In this document: positions 51,365-60,336 of the stretch, one piece after another
Position numbering within the stretch: position 1 is the first letter of the stretch
Layout: the number at the start of each line of letters is the position of its first letter
Assembly: GCA_015067435.1 (NCBI GenBank)
Contig: SVMM01000008.1
Span: 1 to 64,000, forward strand
Direction: 5' to 3'
DNA: 64,000 nucleotides
Source: Oscillospiraceae bacterium
GTDB taxonomy: Bacteria > Bacillota > Clostridia > Oscillospirales > Oscillospiraceae
Program-made: the position numbers and the translations under genes
Notes under the pieces: generated by a model
The model's database searches: none
What the model was told of the DNA's origin: nothing
Seen by the model: only the letters and a program-made list of their open reading frames with translations

Positions 51365-53839
51365 ATGGATGATTTTACCTCCTGCTATGTGAAGGCGCGG
51401 CGTGCCTTGATCGCGCGGGACTTTGCACGATTGAACCCGGAGCAGAGGCGCGGCGTGCTGGCGACCGAGGGGCCGCTTCTGCTGCTCGCCGGCGCGGGCA
51501 GCGGGAAGACGACGGTGCTCATCAACCGCGTCGCCAACATTCTGACCTACGGACGCGGCAGCGACTGCGAGGAGGTGCCGGAGCGGGCGACGGAGGAGGA
51601 CCTTGCGTTTCTGGAGAGCTATCCCAAGCACCCGACGCCGGAGGAACGCGAGCGCATGATACACCTGTGCGCGGTCGAGCCGGCGCGGGCGTGGCAGGTG
51701 CTCGCGGTGACGTTCACCAACAAGGCGGCGGGCGAGCTGCGCGACCGTCTGGACGCCTTCGGCATCCGCGGCGCGCAGGACGTGTGGGCGCTGACGTTCC
51801 ACTCCGCCTGCGTGCGCATCCTTCGCCGCGACATCGACAAGCTGGGTTTCTCGCTGGACTTCACCATATACGATACCGACGATTCCCGCCGCGTCGTGCG
51901 CGACGTCGTGCGCGAGATGGAACTGGACGAAAAGGCGTTCGCGCCGCGCGAGGTGCTGAGCGTCATTTCCCGGGCGAAGGACGCCATGGAGACCGCCCGC
52001 GACTTCGCCGCCCACTGGTCGGGCAGCGGCGACTGGCGCAAGGAGCGCATCGCGAAGATCTACACCCGCTACGACCAGATCCTGCACGAGGCGAACGCGC
52101 TGGACTTCGACGATATCCTGCTCCACGCGGTGACGCTGCTGCAATCGTACCCGGAGGTGCGTGATTACTACCGCCGCAAGTTCCGCTACGTGCTCATCGA
52201 CGAGTATCAGGACACGAACCGGCTGCAATACCTGCTGATGAAGCAGCTGGTCGGAAAGGGCGGCAACATCTGCGTCGTGGGCGACGACGACCAGAGCATC
52301 TACCGCTTCCGCGGCGCGGACATCACCAACATCCTCAACTTTGAAAAGGAATTCCCCGACACGCGCACCATCCGTCTGGAGCAGAACTACCGCTCGACGC
52401 AGCACATTCTGAGCGCGGCGAACGCGGTTATCCAAAACAACGCCGGACGCAAGGGCAAGACGCTGTGGACCGACGCGGGCGACGGCAGCAAGGTGACGAT
52501 CAAGACCGTGTTCAATGAGGCGGACGAGGCGAACTTCGTCGTCTCGTCGATCATGAGCGACTACAGCCGCGGCCGGAAGTGGAGCGAAAACGCGATATTG
52601 TACCGCATGAACGCCCAGTCCAACGCGCTGGAATACGCGTTCAAGCGCAACGGCGTGCCGTATCAGGTCATCGGCGGCATGAAGTTCTTCGAGCGCGCCG
52701 AGGTCAAGGACATGCTCTCGTATCTCGCGGTCGTCAATAACCCATCCGACGACCTGCGCCTGCGCCGCATCATCAACAACCCGCCGCGCGGCATCGGCGC
52801 GACGAGCGTCGAGAGCGTGCAGCGTCTGGCGGCGGAGCAGGGCGTGCCGATGGTCGAGATCATCCGCGCCGCCGACGAATACGCCGAGCTGAGCCGCGGC
52901 GCGGCGAAGCTGCGCCAGTTTGCCGCGATGCTCGACGACCTGCGCGAGGCGGCGGAGGACACGGAGCTGCCGGATTTTTACGATCTGGTGTGCCAGAAGA
53001 GCGGCTACGCGCGCGCGTTGGAGGAGAAGAACGATATGGAGAGCCGGGGACGGCTCGAAAACGTGAGGGAGCTCAAATCCAACATCCTCGCGTTCCTTGA
53101 AAACGATCCGGAGGACGCGACGCTCAGCGGCTTTCTCAATGAGATCGCGCTTTACACCGACCTCGACAGCGCCAGGACGGACAACGCCGTGACGATGATG
53201 ACCATGCACAGCGCGAAGGGGCTTGAATTCCCCAGCGTCTACGTCGTCGGCATGGAGGAGGGCGTGTTCCCCGGCCAGCGCGTGTTCGCCGACGAGGAGG
53301 AGCTGGAGGAGGAGCGCCGCCTCTGCTACGTCGCCATGACGCGGGCGAAGGAGAAGCTGACGCTGACCAACGCGCGCCAGCGCATGCTGTTCGGCCACAC
53401 GACGGCGAACGCACCCTCGCGCTTTTTAAGCGAGGTGCCGGAGGAGAACGCCGACTGGTACGGGCGTCCGGAGGCAAAAACCGGCGGCTTCGGCGGCGAG
53501 GACTTCGGCGACGGTTACGGTTCCTTCGGCGCGCCGTCCGGCTTCGGATCGGCGCACGGCGCGTCGACCAGCGCGCACACGGCGCGGACGGGCGCCGTGC
53601 GCGCCTCGGCCTACGGCGCGACGCCGGCCGCGAAGCGCCCGACGGTCGTCAAGCGCGCGCCGGCCGCCATGCCGGAGCTCAAGCCCGGCGACCGCATCAA
53701 CCACAAGAGCTTCGGCGACGGCATGGTGACGGCGGTGACGCCCGTGGGCGGCGATGCGCTCGTCGAGGTCGCCTTCGACTCCGTCGGCACGAAAAAGCTG
53801 CTGCTCAAGACGGCGGGGGTGCACATCACCAAGCTGTGA
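51365..53839 (+). CDS. pcrA: PcrA/UvrD-type DNA helicase
   Basis: An 824-residue superfamily 1 helicase that unwinds DNA in repair. Motifs: GAGSGKTT, VLIDEYQDTN, VVGDDDQSIYRFRGAD, MTMHSAKGLEFPSVYVVGMEEG, ERRLCYVAMTRA. An extra stretch of about 50 residues lies between Walker A and TFTNKAAGELR, a variation I recall in relatives. A flexible G/S/A linker precedes a C-terminal Tudor-like domain (LKPGDRINHKSFGDGMVTAVT) that binds RNA polymerase. The ATG at 51365 follows GAGAGG. Confidence 0.92.
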   Translation: MDDFTSCYVKARRALIARDFARLNPEQRRGVLATEGPLLLLAGAGSGKTTVLINRVANILTYGRGSDCEEVPERATEEDLAFLESYPKHPTPEERERMIHLCAVEPARAWQVLAVTFTNKAAGELRDRLDAFGIRGAQDVWALTFHSACVRILRRDIDKLGFSLDFTIYDTDDSRRVVRDVVREMELDEKAFAPREVLSVISRAKDAMETARDFAAHWSGSGDWRKERIAKIYTRYDQILHEANALDFDDILLHAVTLLQSYPEVRDYYRRKFRYVLIDEYQDTNRLQYLLMKQLVGKGGNICVVGDDDQSIYRFRGADITNILNFEKEFPDTRTIRLEQNYRSTQHILSAANAVIQNNAGRKGKTLWTDAGDGSKVTIKTVFNEADEANFVVSSIMSDYSRGRKWSENAILYRMNAQSNALEYAFKRNGVPYQVIGGMKFFERAEVKDMLSYLAVVNNPSDDLRLRRIINNPPRGIGATSVESVQRLAAEQGVPMVEIIRAADEYAELSRGAAKLRQFAAMLDDLREAAEDTELPDFYDLVCQKSGYARALEEKNDMESRGRLENVRELKSNILAFLENDPEDATLSGFLNEIALYTDLDSARTDNAVTMMTMHSAKGLEFPSVYVVGMEEGVFPGQRVFADEEELEEERRLCYVAMTRAKEKLTLTNARQRMLFGHTTANAPSRFLSEVPEENADWYGRPEAKTGGFGGEDFGDGYGSFGAPSGFGSAHGASTSAHTARTGAVRASAYGATPAAKRPTVVKRAPAAMPELKPGDRINHKSFGDGMVTAVTPVGGDALVEVAFDSVGTKKLLLKTAGVHITKL

Positions 53840-53858
53840 CGCGGCGCGCGCCCCGCGG

Positions 53859-53887
53859 TTGACCGGACGGGGACGGACTGCTATAAT
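53859..53887 (+). promoter_or_regulatory. Plus-strand promoter reading into an antisense region
   Basis: TTGACC (53859-53864), 17 bases, TATAAT (53882-53887). The next plus-strand gene is 520 bases away, and the gene in between is on the minus strand, so the transcript would be antisense to it or a long leader for the DUF5662 gene. Confidence 0.6.
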
Positions 53888-53894
53888 GGACGTG

Positions 53895-54329
53895 CTATCC
53901 GGCGAGCAGGCGGATGCCCGCGACGAGCAGCGCCTGTTCCTCGGAGAGAAAGGCGAGCGCGGGCGGCAGCGGCAGCTCCTGCGGCTCCAGCAGCGCGCCG
54001 CCGAGCGTCAGCACGCTGCGCTGGAGACACAGCAGGCGCTCCGCGCCGGAAAAGCTGGAGAGCGTGAGCGTGTCCCGCGGCGAGAAGCCGTAGCCGACGA
54101 CCTGCTGTGCCTGCGCCCGCAGGGCGATCGACGGCTCGCTGTCACCCGGCAGGAGCAGGGTGCGCGTGCGCAGTCCGGAGGGAAACGGAGACTGCGCGGC
54201 GCTCTGATCCAGCGCCAGCAGATCCCATCCGTGTCCCGCCGCGTCCGCGGGGGACGAAAAAGCCGCCGCGCCGAGGGCGGCGCAGCGGCACAGCGCTTTT
54301 GCCTCCGCGCAGACGAGCGCGATTTCCAT
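53895..54329 (-). CDS. Conserved Clostridia protein of unknown function (144 aa)
   Basis: A 144-residue soluble protein. TLLLPGDSEPSIALRAQAQQVVGYGFSPRDTLTLSSF and LLCLQRSVLTLGGALLEPQELPLP are blocks I recall from uncharacterised proteins of this bacterial group. No catalytic motif is visible. The ATG at 54329 follows GAGGTGA. A plus-strand promoter at 53859 reads through it in antisense. Confidence 0.65.
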   Translation of the reverse strand: MEIALVCAEAKALCRCAALGAAAFSSPADAAGHGWDLLALDQSAAQSPFPSGLRTRTLLLPGDSEPSIALRAQAQQVVGYGFSPRDTLTLSSFSGAERLLCLQRSVLTLGGALLEPQELPLPPALAFLSEEQALLVAGIRLLAG

Positions 54330-54410
54330 GGTCCATCACCTCGGCTGTATTGTTTGCGGAAAGCGGGAAAATATGATTTTTGCCGGAATCTTGGGGGAAG
54401 GGGCGGAGCT

Positions 54411-54950
54411 ATGCACCCGTTGGCGCATTTGAAAACCATCACGCAGCACAGAAACCTCGTGTGCCGCTACTGCTTCCGTCTGGGGCTGTACCGGCAGGGA
54501 CTGACGCATGATCTGAGCAAGTATTCCCCGATAGAGTTCTGGCGCGGCGCGAAGTACTATCAGGGCTACCGCAGCCCGAACGACGCGGAGCGGCGGGAAA
54601 ACGGCGTGTCGCTTGCGTGGCTGCACCACAAGGGGCGCAACCGGCACCACTTCGAGTACTGGATCGACTACTGCCTGCGCGAGGACGGCAGCGTGTACAT
54701 GGGCGGTTGCAAGATGCCGATCCGCTACGTTGCCGAGATGTTTTGCGACCGCGTGGCGGCGTGCCGCATCTATCTGGGCGAGAAGTACACGGACGCCTCG
54801 GCGTACGAATACTACATGCGCTCGAAGAACCACATCCTGATCCACCCGGAGACGAGCGACGAGATCGAGAAGATGCTGCTGGTGCTCAAGGAGCGGGGCG
54901 AGGATGCAGCATTTGCCTATGTACGGGAGAGACTTCAACAAGAAAGCTGA
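54411..54950 (+). CDS. DUF5662-family protein
   Basis: A 179-residue protein with many conserved His and acidic residues: HPLAHLKTITQHRNLV, GLYRQGLTHDLSKYSPIEFW and LAWLHHKGRNRHHFEYWID. The HD.SK and HH..RN..H..YW pattern resembles a metal-dependent HD-type site. It is known as DUF5662; no function is assigned. The ATG at 54411 follows GGGGCGGAG. Confidence 0.85.
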   Translation: MHPLAHLKTITQHRNLVCRYCFRLGLYRQGLTHDLSKYSPIEFWRGAKYYQGYRSPNDAERRENGVSLAWLHHKGRNRHHFEYWIDYCLREDGSVYMGGCKMPIRYVAEMFCDRVAACRIYLGEKYTDASAYEYYMRSKNHILIHPETSDEIEKMLLVLKERGEDAAFAYVRERLQQES

Positions 54951-54986
54951 AATTTCACGGATTTTCCGTGGAATTTCGGCTTTTTT
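54945..54986 (+). terminator. Terminator overlapping the DUF5662 stop codon
   Basis: AGCTGAAATTTCACGGA (54945-54961) pairs with TCCGTGGAATTTCGGCT (54965-54981), then TTTTTT. Confidence 0.85.
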
Positions 54987-55064
54987 GCCCTTGCAAAACA
55001 GATGGCGATGTGGTAAACTAGCCTAGATTTTTAGCTACAATTGACCAAAGGACGGAAAGTGCAT

Positions 55065-55952
55065 ATGAGCCATCCCTATAAGACCCGCGAGGGCGGCGCC
55101 ACCGTAACGGTGTTTGTGCCCTACGACTGCCTCAACAATTGCCCCTTCTGCGTCAATAAGCAGGAATACGCCAACTGTTCCGGCTTTTCCGTAGATAAGA
55201 TCATCGAAAGCATCCACACGCTCGACGCGATCACGCCGGCGTGCGACTTCGTGTTCACCGGCGGCGAGCCGTTTGCAAACCTTGCCTCGCTTCAGCGGAT
55301 GCTGGACGCCGTGCCGGCGACGCATCATGTGTACATCAACACGACCTTCCCGGTGCAGCCCGGATGCAGCGCGGAGGAGATGCTCGCATTCACGGAAAAG
55401 AACAAGGATAAGATCAGCTGCATCAACGTCTCCCGCCATGTCTACCCGTACGTCGAGGAGTCGCCGGACGACGTTGTGGGCCGCATCGCCACGCCGAAGC
55501 GCATCAACTGCGTGCTGTACAAGGACTATCCGTCCGACCAGCTGCCGGACTTCGCGGAGCGCTGGCGCAAATACGGCATTCCCATCCAGTTCCGCTACGA
55601 CTACACCGTGACGACACCGGAGAACCTCTATGAGGAGGACAACGATCCGATCCTGCAGGATCTCCGCGCGCGGTTCAAGTACATGGGCCTCGACGGCTGC
55701 CGGATGCGCAACGGTTTCCACTTCCTCTACAAGGACCTGCACATGACCTACCACAAGACGCTGCCGTACTCCACCATCGTGGAGACGGACGAGAACGGCG
55801 TGACGTGGGACATCCTCTACGACCTGCTCATCAAGCAGAACGGCGACCTCCAGTCCGACTGGACGGGCGAGCCGCTGGACGTCGAGAAGTACCGCAACGT
55901 GGTGTTCGAGCCCTACGACCTGCACGTCATCAACGGCGTCGTCGATTATTGA
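55065..55952 (+). CDS. Radical SAM protein of unknown substrate
   Basis: A 295-residue protein. The iron-sulphur motif CLNNCPFC (Cys-x3-Cys-x2-Cys) follows VTVFVPYD, with the SAM-binding TGGEPFAN next. The C-terminal half (YTVTTPENLYEEDNDP..., LHMTYHKTLPYSTIV) has no domain I recognise. I take the ATG at 55065, which follows GGACGGAAA; a TTG at 55041 is possible. It is monocistronic. Confidence 0.85.
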   Translation: MSHPYKTREGGATVTVFVPYDCLNNCPFCVNKQEYANCSGFSVDKIIESIHTLDAITPACDFVFTGGEPFANLASLQRMLDAVPATHHVYINTTFPVQPGCSAEEMLAFTEKNKDKISCINVSRHVYPYVEESPDDVVGRIATPKRINCVLYKDYPSDQLPDFAERWRKYGIPIQFRYDYTVTTPENLYEEDNDPILQDLRARFKYMGLDGCRMRNGFHFLYKDLHMTYHKTLPYSTIVETDENGVTWDILYDLLIKQNGDLQSDWTGEPLDVEKYRNVVFEPYDLHVINGVVDY

Positions 55953-55958
55953 GCAACA

Positions 55959-55995
55959 AAAAAACACGTGTCACATCATGTGGCACGTGTTTTTT
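55959..55995. terminator. Bidirectional terminator after the radical SAM gene
   Basis: AAAAACACGTGTCACA pairs with TGTGGCACGTGTTTTT around 55960-55995, with one bulge. A- and T-tracts serve both strands; the convergent M56 gene ends at 56011. Confidence 0.8.
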
Positions 55996-56010
55996 GCATG
56001 ACAGGGGAGG

Positions 56011-57453
56011 TCAGAGCGCCGCCGCGAGGAGCAGCGCGTTCCGGTCCGGCTCCTCCGCAAACGCGAAACAGCGCTGAAGCACTTGCCTGCTCCGCTCCTT
56101 TTCCGCGTCAAAGCGATAGACCTCAACGTAAACATAGCGTCCCGCACAGGCAATGTCGACCCATTGCTCGTCCATATGTCCGTGGAGCCAGGAATCGGCG
56201 TCCGGCCGATAGTTGCCGGAGAGCTGATAGACCTCGCGGGAACGCAGCGCCTCCCACAGTGCGGCGCCGTCCGGGTACGGCGTACTTGTAAGATCGTTGC
56301 CCGGATTATAATACCACTCCCCCGCGTCCGTGCCGATGCCTGCCGCCTCGTCCAGCCGCTGCGGCGCGTAGGCAATGGCAAGCGAGCCGCTGAAAACGAC
56401 CAGCGCAAGCGCCACAATACCAAGCATCATGCCGCCGAGCAGTTTATTCTTCGGATGCAGGACGTTCTCCAGACGATAGCGCAGCGCCTCCGCCGTGGCG
56501 GACAGGCAGGTCGTGAAGCCGCGCTCGTCGCCCGCGGTTTTCAGCAGCAGGTTGGCATAGCGCCCGCACTCGGTCTCCGGCTCGTCGAGCAGTACGAATT
56601 CGTCGCAGCCCAGCTCCAGATCGTCGGCGCAGCGGCGCATGGCGAGCCACATCAGCGGGTTCCACCACATGAGCGCGGTACAGCAGGCCATAAACAGCTT
56701 CGTGCCCGCGTCCTGCCGCACGATGTGGATCAGCTCGTGCCGGAAGATCAGGCGCAGCTCATCGGGCGTATAGCGGCGCTCCGGCAGCACGACGCGCAGC
56801 GACTTGCGCGTAAGACCAACGCTCAGCGGCGTGTCGGTATTCGGCGAAATCAGGAGCGGCAGCGGATCTTTGAGCGTGGCTTCCGTCTCCATCTCCTCAC
56901 GCACACTCCGGAAAATCGCAAGCGTCTCCTCGTCCGGCTCGCGGGCGTCGCGCAGCAGCTTGCGGCGAAAGCGAATGTGCTCCGCGACCTTCCATGCCAT
57001 CACGACAACCGCGCCGGCGAGCCAGACCCAGAGCAGCCAATCCAGCTTTGCACGGACGGGCAGCACAGCGAACGGCTTGCTCCGACCCAGAGAATCGTAG
57101 ATCACAAAGTACAGCACGTTCGGCAGCAGCCAAAGCATCGCGCAGGCGCGCGCGCTGAAAGCGCGCCGCAGCAGCGGCAGAAGCGGAAGCAGGATGGCAA
57201 AGTAGACGGCGGTGGTCAGCATTGTCTCGGCAAGAGCATTACTGACAATACGAAATCTTTCGGTGCCGTTCAGGATCAGCGCCGCCGCGAAAATGATCGG
57301 GACTACCGTCACCAGAAAGGTCGGATCGAATACGGGACGCCAGCGGTCACTGCCGCAGTCGCTGTCCTTACGGTTGCGGTCGGTGAAGCGGAACCAAATG
57401 AGCACGGTAATAAACGCCCCTATGATTAGGCGCGGCGTGTCAAAAAGCCTCAT
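56011..57453 (-). CDS. BlaR1/MecR1-type M56 membrane metallopeptidase
   Basis: A 480-residue membrane protein with about four N-terminal segments and the zinc-protease motif RHELIHIVRQD (HExxH), then CDEFVLLDE and a further segment (GGMMLGIVALALVVFSG). The remaining extracytoplasmic part of about 130 residues is not a penicillin-binding-type sensor domain, so the signal is probably not a beta-lactam. It overlaps the BlaI gene (ATGA). The protease likely inactivates the BlaI repressor. Confidence 0.88.
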   Translation of the reverse strand: MRLFDTPRLIIGAFITVLIWFRFTDRNRKDSDCGSDRWRPVFDPTFLVTVVPIIFAAALILNGTERFRIVSNALAETMLTTAVYFAILLPLLPLLRRAFSARACAMLWLLPNVLYFVIYDSLGRSKPFAVLPVRAKLDWLLWVWLAGAVVVMAWKVAEHIRFRRKLLRDAREPDEETLAIFRSVREEMETEATLKDPLPLLISPNTDTPLSVGLTRKSLRVVLPERRYTPDELRLIFRHELIHIVRQDAGTKLFMACCTALMWWNPLMWLAMRRCADDLELGCDEFVLLDEPETECGRYANLLLKTAGDERGFTTCLSATAEALRYRLENVLHPKNKLLGGMMLGIVALALVVFSGSLAIAYAPQRLDEAAGIGTDAGEWYYNPGNDLTSTPYPDGAALWEALRSREVYQLSGNYRPDADSWLHGHMDEQWVDIACAGRYVYVEVYRFDAEKERSRQVLQRCFAFAEEPDRNALLLAAAL

Positions 57454-57827
57454 TCCGCGTCCCTCCCCAGCAGCCTGCGCAGCTCGTCCAGCTCGTCGCG
57501 GGAAAGCCCGCTGTCGCAAAGGGCGCTCGCGAACGCGCTCATGCTGCCGCCAAAGAGGGAATCCACGAAGCGGCGGCTCTGCGACGCGCGGTAATCACGC
57601 TCAGACACGAGCGGCGTGTAGACGCTGCCGCGCCCCTGCTTTTCGATGCGCAGAAAGCCCTTCTCGGCGAGGCGGGAGAGCAGCGTCAACAGCGTGGTCT
57701 GCGCCATGGGTCGGGTTTCGCCCACGGCGCGCTCGATCTCCGCGCGCGGAACGGGCGGGTCAAAACGCCAGACCGCCTGCATGACCTCCAGCTCGGCGTC
57801 GGGCAGGCGGCGGATCGGTTCGGACAT
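57450..57827 (-). CDS. BlaI/MecI/CopY-family repressor
   Basis: A 125-residue winged-helix repressor: PDAELEVMQAVWRFDPPVPRAEIERAV...TTLLTLLSRLAEKGFLRIEKQGRGSVYTP, then the dimerisation helices. It precedes the M56 gene by an ATGA overlap. Operator-like palindromes lie directly upstream. No beta-lactamase gene is near, so its regulon is unknown beyond itself. Confidence 0.92.
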   Translation of the reverse strand: MSEPIRRLPDAELEVMQAVWRFDPPVPRAEIERAVGETRPMAQTTLLTLLSRLAEKGFLRIEKQGRGSVYTPLVSERDYRASQSRRFVDSLFGGSMSAFASALCDSGLSRDELDELRRLLGRDAE

Positions 57828-57844
57828 CGGCGCACTTCCTTTCT

Positions 57845-57882
57845 CTACACTTGTAGTATAAACAAACTCTACACCTGTAGAG
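57845..57882 (-). promoter_or_regulatory. Two BlaI-type operator palindromes
   Basis: CTACACTTGTAG (57845-57856) and CTCTACACCTGTAGAG (57867-57882) share the TACA-N2-TGTA core of BlaI/MecI operators. They lie between the BlaI start and its probable promoter, so autoregulation is expected. Confidence 0.82.
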
Positions 57883-57943
57883 AAAAAATTTCAAGAGGCA
57901 AAATCGCAAAGAAAAATGTAGAAAAGCACGGAGAAAAGGCAGT

Positions 57944-57974
57944 CGGATCGGTTCAAAAGATGTGAACCGATCCG
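57944..57974 (-). terminator. Hairpin after asd
   Basis: CGGATCGGTTCA (57944-57955) and TGAACCGATCCG (57963-57974) form a perfect 12-pair stem. On the minus strand it is followed by a weak CTGCCTTTTC, so termination is likely but partial. Confidence 0.55.
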
Positions 57975-58009
57975 GCTTTACAGCTATCTGATTTTAAATG
58001 CTTTCCGCG

Positions 58010-59011
58010 TCAGTGAAGCAGCAGCTCCGCAATCTGGATGGTGTTGGTCGCGGCGCCCTTGCGGATCTGGTCGCCGCAGCACCAGAGGTTGAGGCCACGC
58101 TCGTCGGTGAGGTCGTCGCGGATGCGTCCGACGAAGACGATGTCCTGATCCGAGGTGTCCAGCGGCATGGGGTAGACCTTGTTTTTGAGGTCGTCGACGA
58201 GCTTGCAGCCCGGCGCGGCGGCAATCAGCTCGCGCGCGCGCTCGACGCTGATCTTCTCCTTCGTGCGCAGCACGACGGAGACGCTGTGGCTGCGGAACAC
58301 GGGCACGCGCACGCAGGTGCAGGAGACCTTCATCTCAGGCAGGTGGAGGATCTTGCGGCCCTCGTTCTGCATCTTCATCTCCTCGCTGGTGTAGCCCATG
58401 TACTGCTCGCCGCCGATCTGCGGGATGACGTTGAACGCCAGCTGATAGGCGAACGCCCGCGGCTCCACGGTTTCGCCCTTGGCGTAGGCGAGCGTCTCGG
58501 CCTCCAACTCGTCGAGACCCGCCTTGCCCGCGCCGCTCGCCGCCTGATAGGACGAGGCGACGATCGTCTCCACGGGGCTTTCCTTGGCGAGAGCCGCGAT
58601 GGCGACCATCGTGATGATGGTCGTGCAGTTGGGGTTCGAGATGATGCCGCTGTGCCACTTGACATCCTCCGGGTTGATCTCCGGCACGACCAGCGGCACC
58701 TTGGGGTCGAGGCGGAAGGCGCTGGAGTTGTCGACAAAGGTCGCGCCCGCCTTGACGATGGACGGCGCAAAACGCTCCGCGATGTCGTTTTCCGCCGCGC
58801 CGAGCACGATGTCCAGCCCGTCGAAGGCGCTGTCCGACGCCTCGACGATGGTGACGTCCTCACCCTTGAACTTGAGGGCGGTGCCGGCGCTGCGCGCGGA
58901 GGCGATGGGGCGGAGGGACGCGACGGGGAAGTCGCGCTCCGCGAGGATCTTCATCATTTCCTGACCGACGGCGCCCGTTGCGCCGAGGATACCGACGTTT
59001 ACCTGCTTCAT
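58010..59011 (-). CDS. asd: Aspartate-semialdehyde dehydrogenase
   Basis: A 333-residue NADP-dependent enzyme that makes aspartate semialdehyde. GILGATGAVGQEM is the nucleotide site, SNPNCTT holds the active Cys, and RVPVFRSHSVSV the substrate residues. The ATG at 59011 follows AAAGGAG, five bases after lysC. Confidence 0.97.
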   Translation of the reverse strand: MKQVNVGILGATGAVGQEMMKILAERDFPVASLRPIASARSAGTALKFKGEDVTIVEASDSAFDGLDIVLGAAENDIAERFAPSIVKAGATFVDNSSAFRLDPKVPLVVPEINPEDVKWHSGIISNPNCTTIITMVAIAALAKESPVETIVASSYQAASGAGKAGLDELEAETLAYAKGETVEPRAFAYQLAFNVIPQIGGEQYMGYTSEEMKMQNEGRKILHLPEMKVSCTCVRVPVFRSHSVSVVLRTKEKISVERARELIAAAPGCKLVDDLKNKVYPMPLDTSDQDIVFVGRIRDDLTDERGLNLWCCGDQIRKGAATNTIQIAELLLH

Positions 59012-59016
59012 GGCTA

Positions 59017-60336
59017 TTACTCCTTTACAAAACTGTCATACAGGACACGGATGGCCTGTTCAAAGTCCTTTTCCTCCACGCCGACGATGATGTTCAGCTC
59101 ATCGGGGCCCTGCGTGATCATGCGGACGTTGACGCCGTGCTCGCCCAGCGTGGCAAACAGCTTGCCGGACGTGCCGAGACGGTTGGCCATCTTCCGGCCG
59201 ACGGCGGCGACGATGGCGATGTTCTCCGCCACGGTAATACTATTCGGCTTGAGCTTCTTTTGCAACTCGCCGAGCACCTCGTAGAGCCGGTTGCTCACCT
59301 CCGCGGCGCTGACCATCAGCGAAACCGTGTCGATGCCGGAGAGGATGAACTCGACGTTGACCTTGTGCTTTTCCAGCACCTCCATGATTTGCAGCAGGAC
59401 GCCGTGCTCGGAGGAGAGGCTTGTTCTGGCGATGGTGATGATCGAAAAGCCCTTCTTGCCCGCAATGCCGGTGATGAAGGTGTCGCTGTTGTCCTGCGTG
59501 TCGTCCACGGTCTCCATGATCATCGTGCCGGGATGGTCGGGCTCGTTCGTGTTGCGGATGTTGAGCGGGATGCTCTTCTCGCGGACGGGGTAGACCGCGC
59601 CCTCGTGCAGCACCTGCGCGCCGACGTAGCTCAGCTCCCGCAGCTCGCTGTAGGTGACGTAGCGAATCGGCGCGGGGTCCTTGACGATGCGCGGGTCCGC
59701 CATCAGGATGCCGGACACATCCGTCCAGTTCTCGTAGACGTCGGCGTCCAGCGCCGCCGCCGCGAGCGCGCCCGTGATGTCGCTGCCGCCGCGGGTGAAG
59801 GTCTTGATGTGGCCGTCCGGCATGACGCCGTAGAAGCCGGGGATGACGACGCCGCGCCCGTCCGCCGCCTGCCGCAGCGCCTCGTAGCTGGCCTCCTGAT
59901 CCACGCTGCCGTCGAAGCGGAACTTGACCCAGAGCGCGGAATCGACGAAGTCGAAGCCCAGATAGTTCGCCATGAGCTTGGCGGAGAAGTACTCGCCGCG
60001 GGAGGCGAGCTCGTCCGCAGAGATGCCGCTGCGCATCTTTTCCCACAGCGCGTCGAACTCGCTGTCCAGATCGATCGAGAGCCGGCAGCCGCGCACGATA
60101 TCGTTGTAGCGGCCACGGATGATGCTGAAGATGTCCTCGCAGCCGACGCCGTATTTGATGTGCGCGGCGCAGAGATACAGAAGATCGGTGATCTTATGGT
60201 CGTCCTTGAAGCGCTTGCCCGGCGCGGAGACGACCACGACGCGGCGGGCGGGATCGGACTGGATGATGGATTTGACCTTGGCGAACTGCGTCGCGTCCGC
60301 GCACGACGAGCCGCCGAATTTGACAACCTTTACCAT
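59017..60336 (-). CDS. lysC: Aspartate kinase
   Basis: A 439-residue kinase: VKVVKFGGSSCADATQFAKV, GRGSDITGA-like TRGGSDITGALAAA, and two C-terminal ACT domains (GFSIITIARTSLSSEHGVLLQIMEVLEKH and NIAIVAAVGRKMANRLGTSGKLFATL). ACT domains confer feedback by lysine or threonine. The ATG at 60336 follows AGGAGG and overlaps hom by seven bases. Confidence 0.95.
   Translation of the reverse strand: MVKVVKFGGSSCADATQFAKVKSIIQSDPARRVVVVSAPGKRFKDDHKITDLLYLCAAHIKYGVGCEDIFSIIRGRYNDIVRGCRLSIDLDSEFDALWEKMRSGISADELASRGEYFSAKLMANYLGFDFVDSALWVKFRFDGSVDQEASYEALRQAADGRGVVIPGFYGVMPDGHIKTFTRGGSDITGALAAAALDADVYENWTDVSGILMADPRIVKDPAPIRYVTYSELRELSYVGAQVLHEGAVYPVREKSIPLNIRNTNEPDHPGTMIMETVDDTQDNSDTFITGIAGKKGFSIITIARTSLSSEHGVLLQIMEVLEKHKVNVEFILSGIDTVSLMVSAAEVSNRLYEVLGELQKKLKPNSITVAENIAIVAAVGRKMANRLGTSGKLFATLGEHGVNVRMITQGPDELNIIVGVEEKDFEQAIRVLYDSFVKE

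Noticed and set aside
51356-53398. A 680-codon minus-strand open frame
   Set aside because: Antisense shadow of the pcrA helicase.
56011-57827. A beta-lactam resistance regulator pair (blaR1-blaI)
   Set aside because: There is no beta-lactamase nearby and no PBP-like sensor domain is visible, so only the family-level call is made.
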